64,000 bases of DNA from G963556115 sp963666605 (GTDB lineage Bacteria > Planctomycetota > SZUA-567): NCBI GenBank assembly GCA_965140405.1, contig OZ223208.1, positions 1,550,001 to 1,614,000 of the forward strand, in the 5' to 3' direction. Position numbers and translations under genes: made by a program. Below are positions 28,027 through 35,642 of the stretch, piece after piece. Within the stretch, counting starts at the first letter, position 1, and every line of letters begins with the position of its first letter. The notes under the pieces are model-generated. The model searched no databases, had not been told where the DNA came from, and saw nothing but the letters and a program-made list of their open reading frames with translations.

Positions 28027-28872
28027 ATGAAAAAGGTATGTGTATTTAAAAGTGATGAGGGAAAGAGGGAGATACTAGCTAAGTATGACGACTTGTTATC
28101 CAGGCTTGAAACTAAATACCGAGAAGTAAAAGTAAGTACTGATTTTGGTGAGACTTACGTTCTAGAGGCTGGTGTGGGTAATCATGAAGTTGTTGTACTC
28201 TTGCATGGGTCTTGTAGTAATAGCGCTATGTGGTTTGGCGATATGCCAAGACTTGCGTTGAAGTACCATGTGTTTTCAATTGATATATTGGGTGAAGCAG
28301 GGAGTAGCGAGGAGGTAAGGCTAGATCTAGATGGGGATGAGTATGCTTTATGGCTTGAGCAAGTTTTAACAAGACTAGGAGTCTCTAGAACGAATATTAT
28401 TGGTAATTCGTTTGGAGGCTGGATAGCTATTAATTTTGCATCAAAGTATAACGATATGGTTGATAGGCTTGTTCTTATTGCTTCCTCTGGAATTGTTCCT
28501 GTAAGTGCTTGGTTTTTGATAAGGTGTGTATTCTTTATGATGCTGGGCAGGCGAGGATTAGTCTTGCTCAATCGTATGGTCTTTGGTCGTAATGATCTTC
28601 CAGAGGAAGTAATAAATGTCTCTGAGCTTATTATGAAAAACTTTGTACCTATGGTAGAACGTTTACCTGTGTTTTCTGATGAACAAATGAGTCATTTGGC
28701 TATGCCTGTTCTGTTTATTGTTGGGCAAGAGGATGCTACAATGGATACTCACAAGGCTAAAGAGAGGATCGAGAATAGTATTGGTGATGCTGAAGTTGAT
28801 ATTATCGAAGAATGTGGGCATGTTGTTACTGGCGTGGTCGGTAGGATCATCAGTTTTTTAGAGTCTGAATAG
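28027..28872 (+). CDS. alpha/beta hydrolase
   Basis: Protein of 281 residues with an alpha/beta hydrolase fold: oxyanion-hole VVVLLHGSCSNSAMW, nucleophile elbow GNSFGG (serine nucleophile), acid in VGQEDATMD and histidine in EECGHVV. All triad residues are present, so it should be an active esterase-type enzyme. A cap region with hydrophobic helices (WFLIRCVFFMMLG) covers the pocket. No signal peptide. The substrate cannot be read from the sequence. It is translationally linked to the HTH protein. Confidence 0.88.
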   Translation: MKKVCVFKSDEGKREILAKYDDLLSRLETKYREVKVSTDFGETYVLEAGVGNHEVVVLLHGSCSNSAMWFGDMPRLALKYHVFSIDILGEAGSSEEVRLDLDGDEYALWLEQVLTRLGVSRTNIIGNSFGGWIAINFASKYNDMVDRLVLIASSGIVPVSAWFLIRCVFFMMLGRRGLVLLNRMVFGRNDLPEEVINVSELIMKNFVPMVERLPVFSDEQMSHLAMPVLFIVGQEDATMDTHKAKERIENSIGDAEVDIIEECGHVVTGVVGRIISFLESE

Positions 28873-28893
28873 AGTAGTACGTTAGAAGTAGTT

Positions 28894-28948
28894 ACTTTCA
28901 TATAATAACCCCAAGATTACGCTAATCTTAGGGTTACTATATGAAAGT
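28894..28948. terminator. long bidirectional hairpin between the hydrolase gene and flgE
   Basis: Near-perfect stem of more than 20 bp: ACTTTCATATA ... TATATGAAAGT outer arms, TAACCC/GGGTTA and AAGATTA/TAATCTT inner arms, with a CGC loop. It lies between converging genes. Confidence 0.85.
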
Positions 28949-28976
28949 TGCATGATTATTGATAATTCTTATTAAA

Positions 28977-30917
28977 TTACCTCTTTAGTGCTGCTGCTTC
29001 TTTTAGCATGTCATCAGAGGTTGTGACTATTTTGGAGCCGAGCTGGTAGCCACGCTGGGACATAATAAGCCTAGTCATCTGGTTTGCCATATTTACGTTT
29101 GAGCTCTCGAGGTATGTGCTATTTACTGTACCGAAGACATTCTGGTTTTCTGTTGTATTGAACATTGGTTCACCGGATACTCCGCTAGTCTTCCAAAGTG
29201 TATTACCTACTTGCTCCATGCCGTTATCATTAGGTATGACTGCCATAGCAATCTTTGCCAAGTGTTGGGTGAGTCCATTGGTGTAAGTTCCGTCAATTAC
29301 TCCGTACTGATCGATAACATAGCCATCCAATTCGCCATCAGGATAGCCATCCTGGGTAATATTTGCTGAGTTTGGGCTGGATAACTGGGTAAGTGCAGAA
29401 AAATCCATGGTATAAGTCGTGCCACCATCTGTCGTAGAATCTACTACTTGTTGTTCTCCTGTTTTGCTGGTTGTACCAAAACGGATAATTCCTGTTCCTT
29501 TATTTAGGTCTGCTTCCTCAACACTGCCATAATCTCCATCTGCAAACCATCGCCAAGTACTGCCGTTGGAATCTCTAGATATAAGGGTATAGTTGACACG
29601 TTCGGTCTCTTTTACAGTGCCTACATCGGCTTCATTTGATGGAAGGTAAATATCTGTTAGAGAGATTGCACTACCACCACTACTGTCTTCTTTGTAGCTT
29701 GGGTTTGGTTCAAAGAAATCATTATAGTGTGTCTGTAAATTGCGTGTCTCTCCTGTTGAGGCATTGGTAACGGTAGTGTCCGTACTTATCGATATGTTTG
29801 AAATAGTATTATACTTACCTAGATTACTGGCAATTGAGAGTGAGAAGTTTCCTGAGTCATCAATAGAGTAATAACCGCCTGCCTGCTCTGCGGGTGCTGC
29901 GTAACCATCGCCAGCTACTGTATACTCCCTTGTGCGGACTGTGCCAAGTGCTCCACCTTCGATTCTCTGTGTCTCTGGTGTGCCTGCATCACCAACACCT
30001 CCTGTGAGCCACCTTGTCAAGTCATCAAGGGTTGTTCCGTCTGTACCATATACAAAGGTCTCAGAGTATGTCTTGCTACCCTTTGTGAAATCGATTGTAA
30101 GTGATCTGCTATCTAACCCATATCCAGCTGGTACACTACCGAATAAGTCCTGTTCGTTTCCTGCGCTACGCAAAAAACTAATATCTGCTAGATCTGTGGA
30201 GCCGTTTGCCGGGCTTGATGTTGTTTTGTCTAGTAATGCTTGAGATGTCTCTACACCTCCCACATTGATAGTAGAAGCTGTATTGCTAATCCAACCTCCT
30301 GTAGTTGTGCCCTCAGCTACTGTCTGTATAGAATTGCCCTCAAGAACATCAACATTTGAGTCAACGTTTCCATCGAATTTTAGTTCGGTTGTTGCTTCGC
30401 CGTCTAACTTTGTGCTTAGTGATGGGAGTGTAATGTCAGAAATAGTGTCTGAAATCACACCACCTGTTGCTTGATACCCTTGGACTATTAATCCTTCTGC
30501 TGATTGTAAATTTTGCTCCAATGGATTGCCAGATAGTGGTGCGCTAAGATAGAAGCTACCATTTCTAGAATAGTAATTAGATCCATTTTTAATACCACCT
30601 AACACAAAGAAGCCATTACCATCTATAGCGCAGTCAAATGTTCTATTTGTCTGGCGTGGGGTCCCTTGGGTGAAGGTTTGGAGGATCGAGTCAACAGTGA
30701 CTCCTGTTCCCTTCTGTGATGGATTGATAGATCCTCTACCTGCACTTTCTGCTGCTCCAGAGTTCAGGCTGTTATACAAAGTATCTGTAAACCCGACGTC
30801 GGAGTATTTAAATCCATCAGTATTGGCATGGCCTAAATTATTACTGATTACATCTGTCCATGACTGGTGGGACTGTAAACTTGATAATCCAGTCCAGAGT
30901 GATTGTGATAGACCCAT
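28977..30917 (-). CDS. flgE: flagellar hook protein
   Basis: Protein of 646 residues from this start. The N-terminus MGLSQSLWTGLSSLQSHQ and ISNNLGHANTDGFKYSD match the rod/hook family (ANxxTxGFK motif); the C-terminus has ESSNVNMANQMTRLIMSQRGYQ, the coiled-coil partner. The long variable middle is Ser/Thr/Gly-rich, as expected for hook surface domains; the size exceeds E. coli FlgE (about 400) but fits large hook proteins. A TTG at 30932 is in frame, but it overlaps the ribosome site (GGAGG, eight bases before ATG 30917), so the ATG is used here. It is preceded by a sigma-54 promoter and stands apart from the flgF operon. Confidence 0.93.
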   Translation of the reverse strand: MGLSQSLWTGLSSLQSHQSWTDVISNNLGHANTDGFKYSDVGFTDTLYNSLNSGAAESAGRGSINPSQKGTGVTVDSILQTFTQGTPRQTNRTFDCAIDGNGFFVLGGIKNGSNYYSRNGSFYLSAPLSGNPLEQNLQSAEGLIVQGYQATGGVISDTISDITLPSLSTKLDGEATTELKFDGNVDSNVDVLEGNSIQTVAEGTTTGGWISNTASTINVGGVETSQALLDKTTSSPANGSTDLADISFLRSAGNEQDLFGSVPAGYGLDSRSLTIDFTKGSKTYSETFVYGTDGTTLDDLTRWLTGGVGDAGTPETQRIEGGALGTVRTREYTVAGDGYAAPAEQAGGYYSIDDSGNFSLSIASNLGKYNTISNISISTDTTVTNASTGETRNLQTHYNDFFEPNPSYKEDSSGGSAISLTDIYLPSNEADVGTVKETERVNYTLISRDSNGSTWRWFADGDYGSVEEADLNKGTGIIRFGTTSKTGEQQVVDSTTDGGTTYTMDFSALTQLSSPNSANITQDGYPDGELDGYVIDQYGVIDGTYTNGLTQHLAKIAMAVIPNDNGMEQVGNTLWKTSGVSGEPMFNTTENQNVFGTVNSTYLESSNVNMANQMTRLIMSQRGYQLGSKIVTTSDDMLKEAAALKR

Positions 30918-31055
30918 TTTTATTGCCTCCAATTGTGCATGGTAATATTTTATTCACAGTATTATCGACATCTTACTATGTTTTTCTTAAGTAGATGTTG
31001 CGATTTATAGCTATTGAAATATATGTAATACTTAATAAGTAACTAGATTTTTGCA

Positions 31056-31071
31056 TGCAAGAAGCATGCCA
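31056..31071 (-). promoter_or_regulatory. sigma-54 (-24/-12) promoter of flgE
   Basis: On the minus strand TGGCAT-GCTTC-TTGCA: GG and GC are exactly ten bases apart, and only one base departs from the TGGCAC-N5-TTGC core. It lies about 140 bases before the flgE ATG. RpoN control of hook genes is well established in many flagellated bacteria. Confidence 0.8.
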
Positions 31072-31225
31072 TTCGTGATGTTTCTGTGGTGTTTTGGTAA
31101 GTTGTTTGTTGCTAGTAGTTTATATGTGGTAATGCTTTTTGTGGCATTCAACTTACACCGGAGTAGGAAGATAATTCCTATGATTACTGAGATATATGGA
31201 GGAAATTGCTGATTGAATTGGGAAT

Positions 31226-31261
31226 TAAAAAAGAATGAAAGCCTAAAAAAGACTTTCACTC
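31226..31261 (-). terminator. intrinsic terminator of the arginase-like gene
   Basis: On the minus strand stem GAGTGAAAGTCT/AGGCTTTCATTC (two wobbles) followed by TTTTTT. It lies about 50 bases beyond the gene end at 31314. Confidence 0.88.
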
Positions 31262-31313
31262 TTTGGATATTACATATTTTATAAGGTTATTGTTGCAGCT
31301 AATAGGCTGCTTG

Positions 31314-32252
31314 TTATTCTTCAGAATCTACAGTTGGCTCAACAATGATGTTCTTTTCTAGCATCTTACCACCTGATAGGATGTAACTCATTGTTTTGTA
31401 GACTAGGCGAGCCGCTGTAAAGTCGCTAACAACATCGTCTTCTCTTGGGCAGAGCTCTACAACGTCAATAGCTGCAATGCGACGGTGGCTTGCGATCTTC
31501 TTGAGGAGTCGAGTCACCTGTTGCCAACTTAGACCACCTGGCTCTGGGTTGCCTACATTTGGAATAACTGAGGTGTCAAATGCTGATAGGTCGATCGAAA
31601 CATATACAGGGCTACTGAGAGCTGTAATAATATCATCTTGCCAGTCGTCATCACTTGAGTAGCGAAGGTCTGACATGAAGTAGCAGTCTATGCCTTTTTC
31701 TTCGTTGGCAATAATATCAAATGCACCTTGTGAAAGACTACGAACACCAAGCTGGCAGAGAGTCAGTTTGATATCTGAGTTTATAATCTTTCTCATTGTG
31801 TTAAGATTATTTTCGTCATCATCCTCTGTGCTATTCAGGTCTGCGTGTGCATCAATATGAAGAACAGATATTTCTTGATGTTCTTTAGCTGCTCTATCTG
31901 CGAGGGCTTTGATACCGTGGTAGCTGATAGTACCATCACCACCAATAATAACTGGGACAGCTGTGGCATCTAGGGCGTTATTAATATTCTCTGTCAACCA
32001 TGATGCAAGCTCAGCACCTTGTGGTGCGCTTTCTGGAGCGATGCAGTGAACACCGTCTCTAGCAATTACATCAAGACCTGTCTCTTCATCGTAACTCTCA
32101 ATCTGTGATGATGCATCAATAATTGCGCGTGGGGCAGCGCCTTGTCCTGATACATATGTTGCTCCCTCTTCGCATGGGGCTGGAATAATTGAGAATAGTG
32201 CCTTATCGAGACCTACACTGTCATAACCAAGAAAATTGGTCTGTTCTGCCAT
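31314..32252 (-). CDS. arginase/agmatinase-family protein with altered metal site
   Basis: Protein of 312 residues with the ureohydrolase fold. Family blocks: IIGGDGTISY (102-111), LHIDAHADLNS (131-141), VSIDLSAFDTSVIP (218-231) and AAIDVVELCP (260-269). Of the six usual Mn ligands, D134, H136, D138 and D221 remain, but the His of GGDH is Gly (G107) and the second Asp of the D-x-D motif is Ser (S223). The active-site Glu (E266) is kept. Canonical arginase or agmatinase activity is therefore doubtful; it could bind one metal, use another metal, or act on another guanidino or unrelated substrate. Own promoter, attenuator-like leader and terminator make it a single-gene unit. Start ATG 32252. 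Confidence 0.85.
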   Translation of the reverse strand: MAEQTNFLGYDSVGLDKALFSIIPAPCEEGATYVSGQGAAPRAIIDASSQIESYDEETGLDVIARDGVHCIAPESAPQGAELASWLTENINNALDATAVPVIIGGDGTISYHGIKALADRAAKEHQEISVLHIDAHADLNSTEDDDENNLNTMRKIINSDIKLTLCQLGVRSLSQGAFDIIANEEKGIDCYFMSDLRYSSDDDWQDDIITALSSPVYVSIDLSAFDTSVIPNVGNPEPGGLSWQQVTRLLKKIASHRRIAAIDVVELCPREDDVVSDFTAARLVYKTMSYILSGGKMLEKNIIVEPTVDSEE

Positions 32253-32311
32253 CTTAACGCTCCTTGAATTTCATAAAATATATATAAATTAAAATTATAA
32301 GTTACATCCAT

Positions 32312-32348
32312 AAAAAACAAACAGTTTCCGCCCATAACAGGCAGAAAC
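32312..32348 (-). terminator. attenuator-like hairpin in the leader of the arginase-like gene
   Basis: On the minus strand stem GTTTCTGCC/GGCGGAAAC (one mismatch) with a seven-base loop, followed by TGTTTGTTTTTT. It begins about ten bases after the predicted transcription start and 60-95 bases before the gene. No upstream gene on this strand needs a terminator here, so premature termination of this gene's own transcript is the simplest reading. Confidence 0.6.
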
Positions 32349-32363
32349 CTAATTTACAACTTA

Positions 32364-32392
32364 GTTATATCACAAATAGATCGTAATATCAA
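32364..32392 (-). promoter_or_regulatory. sigma-70-type promoter of the arginase-like gene
   Basis: On the minus strand TTGATA (32392-32387), 17-base spacer, TATAAC (32369-32364). Transcription should begin near 32357, right before the attenuator-like hairpin. Confidence 0.7.
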
Positions 32393-32505
32393 GCGCTTTT
32401 AGTGATATTTCGACTTTTTATGTATTCTCATTCAACTCAGATAAATATTGGACATTTTATGAAATTTTAAGTCATAATTTTCATCTACTTAAATATTGCT
32501 AAGAC

Positions 32506-32521
32506 TGGAACAATCCTTGCA
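32506..32521 (+). promoter_or_regulatory. sigma-54 (-24/-12) promoter of the unknown gene at 32562
   Basis: TGGAAC-AATCC-TTGCA: one mismatch to the TGGCAC-N5-TTGC core, with GG and GC ten bases apart. The expected start near 32533 is just before AGGAG at 32551. Confidence 0.75.
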
Positions 32522-32561
32522 ACTGCAAAGGTAAAATTATCAATAGAAAAAGGAGTAGAGT

Positions 32562-33200
32562 GTGTCTGTAAATATTGCTATGTCAAACTACAATGCCCAA
32601 ATGGCATACTCAAAGATGACCTCATTTATTTCTACTTTGGCTCGTCCAATTACTTCTAAATCAACATCTTATGAAGGTATTACCGATTCTTTAAGGCTCT
32701 CGCCACAAAGCCTACATGCTTTTTCAACCAATTGGATGAGCCAGCAACTTTCAAGTGTCACTACTGCTGGTGATAACAACGAGTATAAATCAACAGAGGA
32801 CATCTCTAAGGAATATGCGGAAGAACTTGCCGGTTTTTCAACAATTGTTAGGGAGATTTTTACTAATAACAATCTATCAACTAATGATGATGTTATATTA
32901 CAGAGTGATGGGCTTGGGCACGTAAAACTCGTAGGTGGCACCATTTCTGATACAGAAGCTGTTGAAGCGGTCCTGAGAGATTCTCCGCGGTTAACCAGAG
33001 AGTTCATGCATCTCGCTGCAAGAGAAAGCATTATAAATGAAACCAAAGAGAACCCACAATTTTTAGAAAACTATTTACATGAGCCACAACGTACTCTGGA
33101 AAATCTTGAGCCGTCTCTAAGGAGTTATATGCTAAAATTTCAAGTACATCTTGGGGGAAATAAGGTGAGTACAGGTTCGGGTGAACCTTTATATCTATGA
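32562..33200 (+). CDS. unknown protein under sigma-54 control, likely flagella-related
   Basis: Protein of 212 residues; start GTG at 32562 with AGGAG six bases upstream. No signal peptide or TM segment. It is polar, mostly helical by look, with Ser/Asn-rich N-terminal 70 residues (MSNYNAQMAYSKMTSFIS; SLRLSPQSLHAF) and a charged C-terminal helix region (TREFMHLAARESIINETKEN). I recognise no family. The disordered-looking N-terminus is compatible with a type III-secreted flagellar cap, chaperone-bound or anti-sigma-like protein, but that is inference. The link to motility rests on its sigma-54 promoter, shared only with flgE in this window. A strong terminator follows. Confidence 0.75.
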   Translation: MSVNIAMSNYNAQMAYSKMTSFISTLARPITSKSTSYEGITDSLRLSPQSLHAFSTNWMSQQLSSVTTAGDNNEYKSTEDISKEYAEELAGFSTIVREIFTNNNLSTNDDVILQSDGLGHVKLVGGTISDTEAVEAVLRDSPRLTREFMHLAARESIINETKENPQFLENYLHEPQRTLENLEPSLRSYMLKFQVHLGGNKVSTGSGEPLYL

Positions 33201-33277
33201 AAGACCTGGTAATGCATTAATTTGTTGCTTGCTGGTCTATATTATATAAGGGATATTGCTTGTTATTCGGATAGTTG

Positions 33278-33317
33278 ATATGTATACTGTAGTATATGCA
33301 GTATACATATTTTTTTT
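33278..33317 (+). terminator. intrinsic terminator after the sigma-54-driven unknown gene
   Basis: Perfect 12-bp stem ATATGTATACTG/CAGTATACATAT, nine-base loop, then seven T. Confidence 0.9.
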
Positions 33318-33450
33318 ACAATAATAACACGGTTTCATCTGTCGTACAAGAAAACTAAAAGTAGCGAGTTTATTTCAATATTAATTGATATAAATTGGCT
33401 GTTGATTGTCGACTCGCTCACTCGTGGATATATAATAAAGGAGCAATAAC

Positions 33451-34509
33451 GTGATCTTCGAATTGCCTGATATACTTCTCGCTGAAAGAGCTGGAAGAGC
33501 TATGGCGTTAGGGGTAAAGTCATCGGTAGAGATTGGTGTTTCTTCATCTTTAGCAGGTGCAGCTGCGCTTGCTGCTGCTAGGAGAATCAGTAATGCTGGA
33601 TATAAGCTGAAAATTATACTTACTGATACGTCGAACTCATGCTTGGATGCATTTCAAACAAATCTTAATATTATAACCAATATGAAGTTGGATTTGCAGT
33701 ATGACCATGGAGAAGAAGACTTTCCTTGTGTTATATCTGGTACTGACTCAACAGCAACTTTAGGATCAGAAAACTTTGTTGTTGCAAAGTTCTTTGTAAA
33801 CCCTGAACATGATAGAAACTGGGATGGTTGGGTGGTTGAAAAAAATCCATATATAAAAAAAGTGAGCCGCAAGCATACCATTACGGTTGAGCAGGCAAGG
33901 GCAATAGATACCAGAGCTATCGAGAAATTCGGAATGCCAGGAATCTGCTTGATGGAAAATGCTGGTATAGGAGCTGCAGTTGTTGCTGAAAGGCTGTCGA
34001 GAAGTCTTAGTGACTTACATGAGGCTGTGGTTCTTGTAGGGAGTGGTAATAATGGTGGAGATGCTCTTGTGGTCGCACGTGGCTTGGTAGAGCGGAGAGT
34101 GCCAGTAAAGGTTGTGTTGTTATCAGATACACTAAGCCCGGATGCAGCAGTAAACTTAGAAATACTCAAACAATCACCTCTTGCTATCTTTAATGGCTCT
34201 CATTCAGAACGGATTACTCTTATTGAAGAGGCTGGGCTAGTTGTTGACGGGATCTTTGGTACAGGATTGAATTCTGATATAGAGGGAGAGTATAAGGAGG
34301 TCATTGAAGCGACAAATAGATCGGCTGCTAAAGTGTTGGCTCTCGATATACCTAGTGGAATATGTGGTGATACCGGCGTGATACGTGGCTGTGCAATAGA
34401 AGCGGATGTTACTGCTACATTTTATGAGGGTAAGGTCGGAATGTTCCTTGAAGATGGTAAGAGGTGCTGTGGTGATATTGTCGCTGTCGATATTGGTACT
34501 CCGTTATAA
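33451..34509 (+). CDS. NAD(P)H-hydrate epimerase domain (YjeF_N) fused to a degenerate copy of itself
   Basis: Protein of 352 residues; start GTG 33451 with AGGAG upstream. Residues 142-352 are a YjeF_N domain: VEQARAIDTRAIEKFGMPGI, MENAG, GSGNNGGDALVVARGL (197-212), VDGIFGTGL and LALDIPSGICGDTG. It should interconvert R- and S-NAD(P)HX for repair of damaged cofactor. Residues 1-130 look like a decayed copy of the same fold: SVEIGVSSSLAGAAALAAAR (25-44) parallels AVVLVGSGNNGGDALVVARG, and YKLKIILTDTS parallels VPVKVVLLSDT; the GSGNNGGD loop is lost. The usual dehydratase domain (YjeF_C) is not fused. pdxA follows 47 bases downstream. Confidence 0.85.
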   Translation: MIFELPDILLAERAGRAMALGVKSSVEIGVSSSLAGAAALAAARRISNAGYKLKIILTDTSNSCLDAFQTNLNIITNMKLDLQYDHGEEDFPCVISGTDSTATLGSENFVVAKFFVNPEHDRNWDGWVVEKNPYIKKVSRKHTITVEQARAIDTRAIEKFGMPGICLMENAGIGAAVVAERLSRSLSDLHEAVVLVGSGNNGGDALVVARGLVERRVPVKVVLLSDTLSPDAAVNLEILKQSPLAIFNGSHSERITLIEEAGLVVDGIFGTGLNSDIEGEYKEVIEATNRSAAKVLALDIPSGICGDTGVIRGCAIEADVTATFYEGKVGMFLEDGKRCCGDIVAVDIGTPL

Positions 34510-34556
34510 ACTGGAAATCACCCTTTTATTACTCTTGATATTTAAAGTAGTAGTGT

Positions 34557-35564
34557 ATGAATGAAATGCAAAATAGCCGTGTGCGGATAGCTATATCTAT
34601 GGGAGACCCGGCAGGGATCGGGCCGGAAATAATAGTAAAAGCTCTAGCAGAAAAGAAGTGTGGAGATGCTTCGTTCCTGATAATTGGCAGTGAGCACTAT
34701 CTAAAAGAGGCGCTACGTTCTACCGGAGTTGATTTGGAGTATTCGGTTGTAGATAAGGCCGAGTATTCTTCAGGTATAAACCTGTTTCAACCTGTTCTCT
34801 GGGAGGGTGCAGGGTATGACCCCTTCGGAGCATGGAGTGCTGAGACTGGTAGACAGAGCCTCGAATATGTAAAAACTGGTGTCAGGCTTTGTCTGAATAA
34901 TCAGGCTGACGCTATTGTGACTGCTCCTATCTGTAAGGCTGCTTGGAAAAAAGCTGGTTGTGAATTTCCTGGACACACTGAGCTGCTTGGGCAGATGTGT
35001 AACCTTCGTGATGAGGTTATGATGCTTGCTGGTGGTGGTCTAAGAGTAGGGTTGGTAACTATTCATGAAGCCATTGTCGATCTACCGCGACTAGTTACTG
35101 TTGATAAAATTTGTAAAACTATAAGGATAATTGACCACGATCTCAAAACAAGATTTGCGATTGAAAGCCCGAAATTTGCTGTGCTCGGCTTAAACCCTCA
35201 TGCTGGTGAAGATGGGCATATTGGGCGTGAAGAGATCGATGTTATCAACCCTGCTGTAAGTATTGTACGCCAAGAGGGGATTGTTGCATCTGACGCTATA
35301 CCTGCTGATACCGCTTTTTACCGGATGTTAAAAGGGGAGTTTGATGTGGTGCTGGCAATGTATCACGATCAGGGGTTGGCTGCTCTAAAGACGATAGCTT
35401 TTGATTCTGGAATAAATGTTACCCTTGGACTTCCTATTATAAGAACCTCTGTTGATCATGGGACTGCGTTTGAAATTGCAGGATCTGGTAAAGCTGTAGC
35501 TGAGTCTATGAAGGCTGCAATTGGTGCAGCACTTGAAATGGTAGGTAATGAGAAACTTCTTTAG
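34557..35564 (+). CDS. pdxA: 4-hydroxythreonine-4-phosphate dehydrogenase
   Basis: Protein of 335 residues, the normal length. It oxidises 4-phosphohydroxy-threonine in pyridoxal 5'-phosphate synthesis. Three metal-binding histidines are recognisable: in FPGHTELLG, in LNPHAGEDG and in MYHDQGLAALK. The N-terminus RIAISMGDPAGIGPEII is diagnostic. The C-terminal RTSVDHGTAFEIAG completes the signature. There is no clear ribosome site before ATG 34557; ATG at 34566 is another choice. The PdxA2 paralogues used in sugar-acid pathways are related, but the sequence gives no reason to prefer them here. Confidence 0.95.
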   Translation: MNEMQNSRVRIAISMGDPAGIGPEIIVKALAEKKCGDASFLIIGSEHYLKEALRSTGVDLEYSVVDKAEYSSGINLFQPVLWEGAGYDPFGAWSAETGRQSLEYVKTGVRLCLNNQADAIVTAPICKAAWKKAGCEFPGHTELLGQMCNLRDEVMMLAGGGLRVGLVTIHEAIVDLPRLVTVDKICKTIRIIDHDLKTRFAIESPKFAVLGLNPHAGEDGHIGREEIDVINPAVSIVRQEGIVASDAIPADTAFYRMLKGEFDVVLAMYHDQGLAALKTIAFDSGINVTLGLPIIRTSVDHGTAFEIAGSGKAVAESMKAAIGAALEMVGNEKLL

Positions 35565-35642
35565 TATTTGTTTTGTGGTTTAAAAGTATTAATTGAGTTG
35601 TTGTAGTTTTAGTATTGCTGAAGAAAGAAATGAGTTGGGAAA

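Noticed and set aside
30918..30932. TTG start giving flgE five more residues
   Set aside because: The TTG GAG GCA stretch is the ribosome site for the downstream ATG at 30917.
31032..31259. 75-residue minus-strand ORF between flgE and the arginase-like gene
   Set aside because: It overlaps the terminator of the arginase-like gene and the sigma-54 promoter of flgE, and its composition is not protein-like.
33654..34169. 171-residue ORF opposite the YjeF_N gene
   Set aside because: Shadow of the clear YjeF_N reading frame.
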